A stretch of 64,000 nucleotides of DNA, taken from NCBI RefSeq assembly GCF_000143415.4, contig NW_003314261.1:1801973-1865972 (forward strand), in the 5' to 3' direction. Shown here piece after piece: positions 11,500 to 22,640 of the stretch. The notes beneath the pieces are model-generated. The model made no database searches, was not told the origin of the DNA, and saw nothing but the letters and a program-made list of their open reading frames with translations. Source of the stretch: Selaginella moellendorffii. Lineage: Eukaryota > Streptophyta > Lycopodiopsida > Selaginellales > Selaginellaceae. The position numbers and the translations under genes are program-made. Every line of letters begins with the position of its first letter. The stretch's first letter is position 1.

Positions 11500-11667
11500 C
11501 AGTTAAAACATGTGGTTAAAGAAGTAACCTTTTTACAGTTACCCTTGTGATTGGCTTAATCCAGCAACCCAAAAATTTTGGCAACTCCTTATTGTAATAA
11601 ATTTCAGCAAAACGTGGTTAAAGAAATACCCCCATTGGACAGCTGCCATTGGCTGGATCCAGCAGCC
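11500..11667. repeat. two diverged tandem units at the end of unit A
   Basis: Two imperfect units of about 100 bp each start with 'GTGGTTAAAGAA' (about 11510 and 11613) and end with 'GGCT..ATCCAGCA' (about 11565 and 11665). The same pair is seen, more diverged, at about 16910-17053 in unit B. The right border of the duplication falls at the end of the second unit. Confidence 0.55.
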
Positions 11668-12003
11668 TAGAAGGTTCAGCTATTATTATAGATAAATATA
11701 AATTGAACTTTGGCCATACCACGTGGAATGCATTTCAAACAAAGCTCAACCATACTATTATTATGTTCTCCTTTGGCGCCCATAGGATTTGAACCCAGGA
11801 GCTCAAGGAGAAGAACCTTGTCAAAGCTACACTCAAAGCTTTAACCGTTGTTTGTTATATCCACATTATCACTTTCATGATACCTCTGTTCTAGCTATTT
11901 GAACAGTCGAAACGTGGAAATTTGGAATCTCTCCGGCCGGGGGAGTCATTTAAAAGGTTTACTGTTTGAGACTTGGCCGCGCCCAGCTCTCGCAAAGGTA
12001 AGT

Positions 12004-13188
12004 ATGTGCTCACTGCTTCCTCTCTGCTGCTCTAGAACAGAGCCCCCGGAGGCCGCCAGCAAACACGATGGTCACAACGAAGCTCTCATTGTTGGAGTGA
12101 CCGGCATAGTTGGCAATAGCCTGGTCGAAGCTTTGCAGCGTCCCGACGCACCCGGAGCCCCGTGGAGAATCCGCGGCATCGCTCGCCGGCCCAGGCCCCG
12201 CTGGTTCGAGCACCCGGACGTCGACTATATCCAGTGTAACCTGCTGAATCTGTCCGAAGTCACACCCAAGCTCTCCAGCCTCGACGGAGTGACTCATGTA
12301 TTCTGGGTTGCCTGGGAAAAGAAGAGCACCGAGGAGGAGAACTGCGAAGCCAATGGTTTCATGCTGCGATCTGTCCTCCAAACGCTGCTACCAGTTGCCA
12401 AGAAACTCAAGCACGTCTGCCTCCAAACCGGTGTCAAGCACTACCTGGGACCGTATTTTCACTTCGGCACCATCAAGCACTATCGGCCTCCATTCCGCGA
12501 GGACCTGCCCCAAGTCCCCGGCCTTCCAAACTTCTACTACACTCTGGAGGATATCTTGTTCGAGGCATGCTCGCCGTCGTCGGGCATAACGTGGTCCGTC
12601 CACCGGCCTAACATAATCTTCGGCTTTGCTCCTCGGAACCACGCCAACGTTCTTGGCAGCTTGGCCATATATGCTGCTATTTGCAAACACCAGAAGCTCA
12701 GCTTTAATTTTCCAGGAAACCGGCAGTCGTGGGAGACGCTTACGAACGTTTCGGATGCCGACCTTGTTGCGGAGCAGGAGCTGTGGGCTGCGACGAATCC
12801 AAGAGCCAAGAATGAGGCGTTTAACGTTGCCGACGGAGACTGCACGAGCTGGGAGAGGCTCTGGGCTGTCATGGCTCGGGAGTTCAAGCTTGAGTGTCCG
12901 GTGTACGATGGAAAGCCAGTCAGTCTCGATCAGCTTCTGAAGAATAAGAAAAACGTGTGGGAGCAGATCGTTGTCGAGAACGGCCTTCTCGAGACGGCAG
13001 TACAGGACGAGACGTGGTGGGCTGTCGATTTGTGCCTCAACTTCCCGTTCCAGGTAGTCAGCTGCATGAACAAGAGCAAAGAACACGGCTTCCTCAGTTA
13101 CAGGAACAGTGAAAAGTCCGTAATCTACTGGATACGAAAGATGAAAGAGAAGAATATCTTACCAGACGACAAATTTTGGACCAGCTGA
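12004..13188 (+). CDS. PRISE/VEP1-family NAD(P)H-dependent enone reductase (progesterone 5-beta-reductase / iridoid synthase-like)
   Basis: A 394-aa short-chain dehydrogenase-like protein of the plant PRISE family, which reduces 1,4-enones with NADPH in the cytosol. An N-terminal Rossmann motif GVTGIVGN lies at residues 31-38, followed by the arginine-rich RRPRPRW cofactor loop. The family catalytic lysine is in QTGVKHY (about K145) and the tyrosine in NFYYTLED (Y178/Y179), spaced as in known members. The C-terminus SMNKSKEYGF-like block is present as SCMNKSKEHGF. Length fits the family (about 390). ATG 12004 was chosen because the upstream ATG at 11899 adds 35 residues without family similarity. 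Single exon. The true substrate is unknown. A broken duplicate lies at 6851-8034. Confidence 0.93.
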   Translation: MCSLLPLCCSRTEPPEAASKHDGHNEALIVGVTGIVGNSLVEALQRPDAPGAPWRIRGIARRPRPRWFEHPDVDYIQCNLLNLSEVTPKLSSLDGVTHVFWVAWEKKSTEEENCEANGFMLRSVLQTLLPVAKKLKHVCLQTGVKHYLGPYFHFGTIKHYRPPFREDLPQVPGLPNFYYTLEDILFEACSPSSGITWSVHRPNIIFGFAPRNHANVLGSLAIYAAICKHQKLSFNFPGNRQSWETLTNVSDADLVAEQELWAATNPRAKNEAFNVADGDCTSWERLWAVMAREFKLECPVYDGKPVSLDQLLKNKKNVWEQIVVENGLLETAVQDETWWAVDLCLNFPFQVVSCMNKSKEHGFLSYRNSEKSVIYWIRKMKEKNILPDDKFWTS

Positions 13189-13353
13189 GTCGTTGCTCGT
13201 GCGGTTCGAATGCTCTGGCCCATCTAATAGCAATTACGTGCTTCCCTTCTCCACCCTTCCAAACTTTAAGAGAACAAAAAATCCGAAGAATCCAGCTGTC
13301 CTTCGCTATCTAACTTTCCAAATCCTGCTTATCTTACACCTGTAAGTGACGGA

Positions 13354-14666
13354 TCAGGACGGTCTGTCTAGAAAGACCGACTCCACCGATCGAAGCCCCT
13401 GATAACTGGCGTCAAACACGAGCTCCTCAGTTCCCACAGGCTTGGTCTGCTTCTTGAACTTGAGAAAAGCCAACGTGCTCGGATCGGTATCGATGGACTC
13501 CTCCACCCGCTTCTTATCCTTGAAATCGTCGTGCTTGTCCAGGTACCCACGCTGCATTTGCTTCCGGATAACAGCAGACTTCCCAATTTCTAATATGAAT
13601 AGATATTAGCATAGGGTGGAGAAATTTGGACACAACAAACCTCCATATAGAGCTTGCGACTTTGAGTACCTCTATTTTCATCAGTTCCCTACAGAAGAAT
13701 AACACTTAACACTTCAAACGTTGCAATAGCAAGTAAACCTCAAGGTACTGATCATAGAGTTTGCAGATCCAGTCTTCTGTAGCTTGGTCCCCTTTGTAGT
13801 TCTTTTCACCAACTCCTTGAACGTCGTTGGAGAATCCTTCTTCAGCCTGACAGTTTTCCAACAATTAATGAACCCATTTAACATTATTGTACCTTTGCCT
13901 GTATCGATTGTACCCTTGAGCGAACAATTTCTGTCAAGCACGCTTCATATGCGACAAACGATGTTCCTTTTCGTGCTTAGCGACTAAAGCCCATTTCGAC
14001 CATCTCCTTCAAATTTCTCTACAGATGTAAAGAAATAAAACATCATTCTAGTAAACAACAGGGTGGAGAAAAGTACCTTAAGTGTCTTCAAGTGCATCAG
14101 ATGACCAAGTATGCTCATCAAACAATCGATAAGCTCGTCAGGAACTTTTTCTTGCCTCGCCTACAAAAGCACAACGGACTCAGAATCGGTTCGTAAATAT
14201 CTTTACTGCATACCGCAAGTCTAGCAACTTTCGCTATTTTGGCCTTTATTTCCCTTGGCAAACGCCTTACTTTTCCGGTGGCATTTGGCTCTAGAACATC
14301 TGGAATCCGACGCACTAGTACAAAGAGCCACGTTAGAAATCACCACAAAATATATAACTTTCTTATGCTCCAGGTTTTAGATCTTGAATGGCCCTTTCCA
14401 ACAGTGACACTTTCGCTGTCGAGCGTTTTTGGGGATGAACGCTCGAGTTTCCTAACGTTGAATTCTGCTAAACAAAAGTTAGAACACCAACTTAAATCTT
14501 TCAGACTTACTGCTGACGAAGAAACTTTGCAGGCATCTGCACCCGAATATGGCTTCACAAACTTTGGCCGGCTTGGACTTCCAACAGTGCTCTTCTTTAG
14601 AGCTACCTCATTTCTCTCGCTTTCCTTGGTGTGGGAGCTGTTCTTCATCAACCCTTTCAACGACAC
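13354..14666 (-). pseudogene. ubinuclein-like fragment, copy B
   Basis: Counterpart of 8200-9711. Here the exon equivalent to 9424-9509 keeps a good frame into LLERAIQDLK, but then loses about 8 nt including the splice donor, so the reading ends in TAA. The block that holds exon 8568-8663 of copy A is deleted (junction near 13585-13600). The middle exons with LPREIKAKIAKVARLA (about 14214-14314) and the WDQ-type block (now GTKLQKTG-like, shifted) are partly out of frame. Clearly decayed and by lesions different from copy A. Confidence 0.78.
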
Positions 14667-14679
14667 ATTTCTTGATATG

Positions 14680-16025
14680 TAATTGGCTTCCCTGCAACTA
14701 CTCCTATCCCTTGAGAAAAACTAGTATTTGCCCATCATATGCTATGTAATTAGTAAAATATTGTTTTGATTTTTTAATATATTAAAAACTAAATTGCAAT
14801 AGTATCAAAATAAAAAATATTATATTCCACTTTGATTAAGGGAATTATGCCTAGAAAGTGCTAAATGAATACAAAAATCAATTCTTGTAAACTTGATAAT
14901 ATAAATATTTAGAACAAAATATATTTCTAGGCATAAGTAAGAATAAATATTCATTAACAAAAATATAATACACAGATTATTCTTTGAAAATATGAATATA
15001 TTTAGAGAAATACCTGACAAAGAGAAAAGTAAAAATGATTTTTCTATTATTAAAAATATATTATATATAAATTTTGTTTTTTTCATTTTTTGGGTCCTAG
15101 CAAGTATGCTAACACTCAAACCTTTCGTAAAAAATCAAAGTCAGTCGATGGTACATTTCAGAAGGGGATCTCATGAATTAATTTCCTTTCGCTTATATGG
15201 GTTTAACACCCACTGCAAGACATTAATTAATTATATATTTTATTTAGAATATAAAATAATAAGTTTTTAGAAACATTAATATATTACTACCCAAATCCAA
15301 TCAAAAAATAATTATTTGTAAATATATATGTTATAGAAACTATAAATTCAAATCTTATATTCCATAGTATTATGTACTAATAAACTATATTTGCAGTTAG
15401 TAAAAATATTTTAAAATATTACTATATAATCAAATATTGCATACATTATCGTAGTTTTGTTGATAATGAGTTAGATTGTAAATAGCTAAGGCTATATATA
15501 AAAAATATAATATATACTTTTATTTTTAAAGTTGTTTAATGTTTTTGTATTAACACTTAAAACTTTCATGGTTTTACACATTCATAAAACTAAGTCAACC
15601 CATATTTGATATACCATTACCTGTTGTTGAGTTTTATATGTTTTAATGATATTTAGACAGGCCATCTGTACAGAATATAATTTTCTTATTATATTTGTAA
15701 ATACTGTTAAATTACATTATTAAAGTTAATTTTGACATAAACTATTCAAATATTATAATACTTTATAAAACATAATAACTTTAGATAAAGTTGATTTGTG
15801 AGTGCTTGGAATATAAAAAGGGAATACAGAAAATGTGCATATCAATTAGCCTAAAAACCCTAGCTTATATACAAGAGCGAGTGGTTCAAATTGAAACCAA
15901 TCCGACGGTTACTAAAATCCTATTATACATATAGCATCGTAGTTGTACACTTGGCCCTCATAGATTATTTTATTCATTAAGCATTAAAAATAAAGTTATT
16001 CACATAAAGTATATTTACTCTGCAA
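14680..16025. other. AT-rich spacer in unit B
   Basis: AT-rich sequence corresponding to 9730-10455 in unit A, with about 440 bp of extra AT-rich DNA from about 15157 to 15597 and the insertion described separately. No coding or RNA gene signal seen. Confidence 0.65.
15797..15962. mobile_element. 166-bp insertion with 4-bp target duplication (solo LTR or small non-autonomous element)
   Basis: Unit A has an uninterrupted GATT at 10392-10395; unit B has GATT, then 166 bp, then GATT (15793-15796 and 15963-15966). The insert begins TGTGAG and ends CTCATA, near-inverted ends with TG at the start. It contains 'AATATAAAAAGG' resembling a TATA box. This fits a small solo LTR or TRIM piece, or a short TIR element; the 4-bp duplication does not settle which. 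Confidence 0.6.
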
Positions 16026-16029
16026 CCTG

Positions 16030-16800
16030 TTAAAAAGAATTTAAATTTTTGCCAGTTTTGGATTTTGATCTAGTGATGCCACCAAAGACATATATAATCT
16101 ATCAACTCAACGAAAAGCCACACATTCAAAAATCGTTGAAAGGCTAGCCATGGCAGGGAATTCTTGCGCAAGGCTCCATAATAGAGTTGCTTCTGGATTT
16201 TCACAGAGCCTTTGAGCATCAAGGAAAATTATGTGGCAGCCTTCCTAAGAAAGGTATCTCACAACGGCATGGTGGACTTTCTAGTGCCGGCTGGTCCGAT
16301 TGTATACCGAAATCCATACATATGGGTTGCCTCGCCTCTCATCGCGACTCAGAAATTACACCCTCTTCCCATGATACTTCTAGGCATCTGCGGATGAAAT
16401 AGATCAGCCTTCCTCGCCCATACGATGGCAAGGGATCGAGCATGGGCCAATCTTAAGGATCCTAGCAAAGAAATCCAGAAAAAAATCACTTTTTATCTTC
16501 TGTGCTAGAACTCTTCTCTTACCTTGGAGGCAAGGATTGTGGCGAGTCATGTGGCTCGTGAGATTGATCCGGTCAGCCGATAGTTGCACCTCCCAGCTTG
16601 CCTCGCCTTCTGGAATGCCTTGGTGTTAAGCATGATCTTGTCACTCACTCCCCCAAAATCGGCAATGGAGAAAACACACGGCCGCACCATTGGTAGCCCT
16701 GCTTTCCACGCTGTTGCATCCCTGGATAGCCGGCAAGCAATCACCCAGCAGGAACAACAATGGTGATGCATTCTTCATGGTGCTTTCTTCGCTTGATGGT
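16030..16800. other. unidentified conserved block, unit B
   Basis: Counterpart of 10459-11440. It lacks an internal part near 16107-16115 and the stretch equivalent to about 11146-11158. Stops differ from unit A. No function recognised. Confidence 0.45.
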
Positions 16801-17223
16801 CAACACTTTGCATGTGACATGTGTTGCAGTGCCTTCCTCTCCCGCCCCACGAGGTTTGGTTGCCTTCTATTGGCCAGGAGCAAACATCAGCACGATTATT
16901 CGCAAACACATGGTTAAAGAAATAACCCCCCCATTAGACGTTTGCAATTAGCTGAATGCCACAGCCCAGAAAATTCAGCAACTCCTCCTTATTGTGATAA
17001 ATTTCAGCAAGACATGGTTCCCATCAGACAGCTGCCATTGGCTGGATCCAGCAAACCAAAAACTTTCTAATTGTACCAACCACTTACAAAAGCACCCAAA
17101 ACTTTATAGTGGGTGACAAACCAGCTATATTTAAAATCTACTTCCCTGTTGAAGCTCAACTGGAAAATTTAATTTGCGAGAAAGGACAAACCAAAACTCT
17201 TAGTTAAAAGAAGATTCACATTG

Positions 17224-18078
<855 letters not shown>

Positions 18079-18467
18079 TGCTGATCGATCCTCCTCCTCG
18101 CCCCCTCCGCCGCGCGCAAGAACCCTAAAGCCTGCTCAAAACCCTAGAAGGGATCTAGGGCTTTGACGTGGCATTTCCCCAGGTGGCTTGGCGCCTCCTC
18201 AAAGCACGAAGACCGGGCGGCGAGCAATCGATCGCGATCGAGCGGGGAGAGCTAGGGCGGGGATCGTCCCGGTGGGTTGGAGCTTGCGGCGTCGCAAATC
18301 CCTGCTCTCCGAGTGAGCCGTTCTTGGCCTTGGCGATCCGGTAAATATTTTGTGATCTTCCACGCTGGGCGCTGCTGGTGTCATTGCGCGATCGATCGCT
18401 CGAGCTCCCTCCAATATCCATCGATCGCAGAGAGAGGGAGCAGCAAGAGAAAGAAGTAGTGTCTACG
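18079..18467. promoter_or_regulatory. divergent promoter region RPS9 / STPGR gene, with telo boxes
   Basis: 389 bp separate the two start codons. AACCCTA at 18121-18127 and AAACCCTAG at 18138-18146 are telo boxes, a known promoter element of plant ribosomal protein genes. Both genes must start transcription within this interval, so it is probably a shared bidirectional promoter; no TATA box stands out. Confidence 0.55.
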
Positions 18468-20048
18468 ATGATGGGGCACTCCAACGATCCTCGCGATTCA
18501 CCAATGCCCGACATAGACATGATCGTTCCCTCGTCTCCAACGCACAGCCAGAAATCCACGTTTGGTCCACAAGTGAGAATATCTTTCTAGTTCTTGTGGC
18601 TTCTAGAGATTTTTACTTTGGATTTTCTACCAGGTTCTTTCGCACAGGCTCACTGGACCATTCACTCTCTTTGGAACTTCCGATCGCGTGAACATGGAGA
18701 AGGTTTCCTCCTTACTTGGTGTGACTATCTTTTCTTTCTAACTTTCGGCGTTTCGACAGATATACATTGACAAGGAACTCAATAAGTTGATTCCGGGGAA
18801 CAACAGTCCAGGTAGAGCTTCTAGTTTTTCCTAGCTCGGTCTTTCTTTTCTTATGAAAACTCAAGCTTCTAAACAGGACCAATCTACAATTCTCTCTCGT
18901 CTATCGGCAAGCAAGTCGAATCTATCAATGGCAATGCACCGTGCTTGACTTTTGGACGGGATAAGCGGTGGAAGGTATTACGAATCAAGTTCTTTCCTGT
19001 GAAGGCTCCGCTACAAACTAACACGCAGGTTCCTACAGGGAAGGCGCTCTACAGGCGTTCCTGGTCCTGGAGCCTATGAGGACAAAGTCACGGCATTTGG
19101 AAATCAGGTGTGTTTGCAAGTGTGGAGTTCACCATTGAAACTGTCGAGTCTTTTTTGTTTTCATTTGCAGTGTGTATCGTCCAAGCAGTCACCAGAGAAG
19201 ACTGACTTTGGAAAGGCTACGAGGGAGCAGACGTATAAGATTGAAGAGAAGGTATACCGAGATGTTTCTTCTAAGCGGCTGTTCTGAGGCTGGTTGTGCA
19301 TGCACAGGCGAGATTTATCTCTCCAGGTCCAGTGAGATGTGACGAAAGATCCTCCATTGGCAGCCAGATCCATTCTGCAAACTCCACAGCCCCAAAGTTT
19401 CGATTTGGCCATGAGAGACGCTTTAGAGTACGTCTCCTCGGAAGTAAAAACAAAGAAAGAAGATGGGAATGGGGGAGAATGCAGACTCAGGTGATCAACA
19501 AGTTATCGTTGTGTGTGTTCTTCTTCAGGAGGGGCCTATTTCAGAAGGTTCGACTCCTGGAGCTGGACGCTATGATTGCCTCAGTTCGGTAGGCAAGCAG
19601 CACGAGTCCAAGAAGGGGAACTCGCCGTCCTACTCGATTGGAATTGCAACCAGGCAGAACCGAGAGAAGGTTCGCAAAGCTTCCTCTCTTTTGTATCTTT
19701 CTTTCTTTGTCTTATATTCCTGCATCCTGCATTGTCATGTGGACTAGCCACTCTGATTAGGATGGAGCTCATCTTCACTCGTGCTTGTGCGCAGGTTTTC
19801 CTGTCCAAAGAACACGATAAGTCACATTTTGGCGAGAATTCTCCTGGGCCAGCTGGGAACTACAGAGTACGATCGTCACTGGTACGTAGTGCTGGGTGTT
19901 CCTTTCTTGTTTTATATCTATCTTCTTTTCGCAGGGTCACCAGCCAAACTCAAGAAACTCATCCGCCTCGGCATTTAAGTTTGGATCAGAGCAGCGTTTT
20001 AAACCATACTCGGACGATCGTCCAGGCCCGGGTGCCTACGACACATGA
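18468..20048 (+). CDS. SHIPPO/STPGR-repeat protein (sperm-tail PG-rich repeat)
   Basis: Ten exons by splice consensus: 18468-18572, 18634-18702, 18760-18811, 18877-18974, 19039-19107, 19171-19251, 19308-19427, 19529-19669, 19795-19881, 19935-20048; 311 aa. Repeats of the PGPxxY type recur: SPGP.IYN, VPGPGAYEDK, SPGPVR, TPGAGRYD, SPGPAGNYR and RPGPGAYDT, separated by F-G-x(5)-R elements such as FGRDKRW, FGHERRF and FGSEQRF. This is the STPGR family linked to axonemal microtubules in flagellated cells, fitting a plant with swimming sperm. Exons are 52-141 nt with introns of about 50-125 bp. A further spliced open stretch at about 20210-20400 may be 3' UTR or an alternative end. Confidence 0.88.
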
Positions 20049-20420
20049 TTCGCGGCTTAGCTCAGCGGGTGAGAAAAACTTTTGTTTTTGCTTGTTTCGT
20101 TCTTGTGGGTGGTGGGAGGGAGCCTATCTGCTGACGAGAGGTATCGCAAAATTTATATTTCACTATAAAAAGCTATTTTGTCCATTTGATGGCTTACAAA
20201 CTTTTCACAGCAAACTCACCCGTGCCCGATCTCGGATGTCCCGAACGACTTCTCACCGAAGAAACTTTGGATCTTCACAAGAATACGTTTCCGGCCTTCG
20301 TTGGCAAACCGCACCACAAGCTCCAGTGCCGTCATCACTACGTTCGTTCTCGTGGAGCAGTGATGACCAAAGTAAGCTCAACAGCACTAAGGTAAACTCG
20401 TGCTGTTCTACCGAGAGCTT

Positions 20421-21938
20421 TCAGGAGACGGCCACCATGCACGGGTTCCTGCTGCTCGCTCGCTGTTCGCTCGCCAACGTTGAGAGGCCAGCCTCGATCA
20501 ACACCGACGCCAGCCCCGCCACTCCAGCTGGCTTGATCTTCCGGGAGCTGCCGACCGCAGGAGGCTTCCACTCGGTCGCCACTGCCGTGATCTCGTTACC
20601 ACCTCGGCCTCTTCGAGACGGTAGCAACGATGAACTTCCAGGTTCCGTGAACTTCTTATTCGATTGTTGGAGCTCACTGACAGTGTTGGCGGTGATGGTG
20701 ATCGCAGTAGCCGTGGACGTAGAAGTATCGTTTCTTTCCACCATTAGGAGCTCCACCTCGTTGGTGAAGCGCGAGTGCCATCTCGAGCCCCGCAACAGTG
20801 CCGTGTTGAGGAGCTCTCTCTTCTCATCGCTCGTCTCGTGGCGAGGCGGGGACTCGTTGGTGGTTCTCTTGTAGGCCGAGAGCCACTTCGCTCTCATGTA
20901 CTCGGGCTTCCTCCACGGCGGCAGCGGCATTCCTCGCTTCTTGAGCGACTCCTTCACTCCATTGCACATCAAGTTTACGATCTGCTGGAGCCTCTCGGCG
21001 CCGCCGACGAAGATCGCTGGCAGCTCGTGGACGATGGCGGTGTAGCGATCCGTGGGACGGGCGATCTCGAACTGGCCCCGGAAATCTATGTCGACGATCA
21101 GTCTCTCGAGTTTTCCATCGCTTCTCTCGATCAAAACATCAATGTATTCGTAGTCACCTGGGAAACACGAAAACAAAATCGATGAGTTCCTTGACGATCG
21201 AGAATGGAAAGTGGTGGAGGGAAACTCACCGCCTGGAAATCCACCACCGTGATCCCAGCGAGACTTGCAAATGGCGGCGTTGTGGCCAGCGGATCGCAAG
21301 GACCTTAGCGTGGCTCGCTTAGCGCATCCACTGGCGCAATCCATTCCCTCGTTGCAAATCTCAATAGCTTTGTTCTTCACAACGGTAACCGCCGCCGTAA
21401 CGTCTGAAAGGAGAGCCAGCTCTTCTTCGCTGGAGCATGCTGTGAATCCCTGCAAGGAAGAACAAGCATTACGATCCATCGATCAGCCCGTCCAGAAGGA
21501 AAGAAAACTCCGAAAGCGATGACACACCTTGAGGTAATCCAGGACCTCTCCGCCGAGATCGCTGCCGCGCTCATCGCCCTTGGAGGAGCACGGATTCTTG
21601 CTCCTACATTTGCCGAATGCTGCTTCTTCCATGAATTCGTCCACCATCGCTGCCAGGCACACGGAGCTGGGCTCGTGCTCGCTGCCGCTGCTCTGGTAGA
21701 TCTTGCCATGATCACCGCCGCTGTCGCTCGACGCCACCTCCTTGGCCCGGACCTCCGCGACCGGATTGTTGGCTCGCGAGACCAGGTGGAAGGCCGAGAC
21801 TACCGTCGCCGGGTTGATCGCCACGGCCGCCTTCTTTGCTTGAGATGTCTGAGCCGACATCGCAAAATCCTCTCTTGGCTGCTCCATCTTGCGCGCCATG
21901 CTGGATCCCACATTCTGGTACGCCAGCATCGCAGTCAT
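20421..21938 (-). CDS. DUF506 (PDDEXK-like) family protein
   Basis: Three exons: 21938-21528, 21449-21230, 21157-20421; 455 aa. The N-terminal part has the conserved SVCLAAMVDEFMEE block followed by an acidic cysteine stretch. The middle exon holds 'GMDCASGCAKRATLRSLRSAGHNAAICKS'-type sequence shortened to C-K-S-R-W. The last exon begins with GDYEYIDVLI, IVDIDFRGQFEIARPT and ends the domain with PPWRKPEYMRAKWL. This is the plant DUF506 family, a nuclease-like fold of poorly known function; some members act in root hair growth. The C-terminal 150 residues are low complexity and longer than usual. Introns are 72-78 bp. Confidence 0.9.
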
Positions 21939-22640
21939 ATCGATCGAACCGAAAATCCCAAAATCAAACTGGGCAAGAAAGGAGAGGAGCGCAAAGGGAA
22001 ATAAAATAAGCCGCGGTCGATCTGGTCAATACTATGCTCCTAGAATGGGGATTGATCGCGCCGGATCCTCATCTCCGCGAGGAATCCGTCCCCCAATGTC
22101 ACAAACCCTAGCTCTCTATCTCTGTCTATATCTCTCTCTCTTCCTCGCTCCCGGGCGAAGAACATATAAACGAGGAAGAAAATTTCCTCTCGCCCACTGT
22201 CGGATCTTCTTTCTTCACGATGAAGTCATTTCGAAGCGCACACACGGGGAGAGAGGAGCGAGAAATTGGCCAGGTACGGAAACACGTCAGCAGATATTCG
22301 CATCCATCCGCCACGGATATCCGTGCCACGTCGGGGCCTACCACGGCAAATTTTCGTCCACGTCCAATGAACTTAGCCGCCACCTCGGAAAGCTCTGCTG
22401 ACGGGGATCTATCCGACATGAGCGGGCGGCTTCTTGGCGCCGCGTCGCCACGTGTCGGAATCTGCCCGGCACCAACCGTCTTATGCCGGTGTGCCCGCTC
22501 GAGCCACCGAAACGTGTCCCCTGCTGGCCGCCAGTGAAGCGAGATCCGGGCCGTCGATCGCCAGACTCCACGGCCAGTGTCGACATCCTCGACATCTCAA
22601 ATCTCAATCAGGCCACGTGGTAGTTGAGAGCCTTATCCAT
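21939..22640. promoter_or_regulatory. upstream region of the DUF506 gene
   Basis: GC-rich 5' leader or promoter on the minus strand. A CT-rich repeat (CTCTCTATCTCTGTCTATATCTCTCTCTC) shortened here to its core lies at about 22112-22142, and an AACCCTAG box at about 22105. Open frames on both strands lack family similarity and are taken as chance. Confidence 0.4.

Larger units (their letters stand above)
6578..11667 (+). repeat. tandem segmental duplication, unit A
   Basis: From TGGAATGCATTTCAAAC at 6578 to TTGGCTGGATCCAGCA near 11667 this sequence is repeated in the same order and orientation at 11723-17053. Contents: PRISE-like reductase (broken here), ubinuclein fragment, AT-rich spacer, unidentified conserved block, short repeats. 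The reductase coding parts differ by only a few per cent by eye. The non-coding parts differ by indels of up to several hundred bases. Confidence 0.93.
11723..17053 (+). repeat. tandem segmental duplication, unit B
   Basis: Second copy of the 5.1-kb unit, separated from unit A by about 55 bp of AT-rich DNA. Relative to A it has extra sequence of about 440 bp near 15157-15597 and a 166-bp insertion at 15797. It lacks about 270 bp around 13585, including a ubinuclein exon. The intact reductase is here. Confidence 0.93.

Noticed and set aside
11899-12003. Upstream ATG of the PRISE gene (429-aa version)
   Set aside because: The extra 35 residues have no family similarity and include promoter-like sequence; the 394-aa version has normal length.
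19576-20874. A 432-codon plus-strand open frame covering the STPGR exons and the DUF506 3' end
   Set aside because: It reads across clear introns in the wrong frame and opposite to the DUF506 gene; the spliced STPGR model explains the sequence better.
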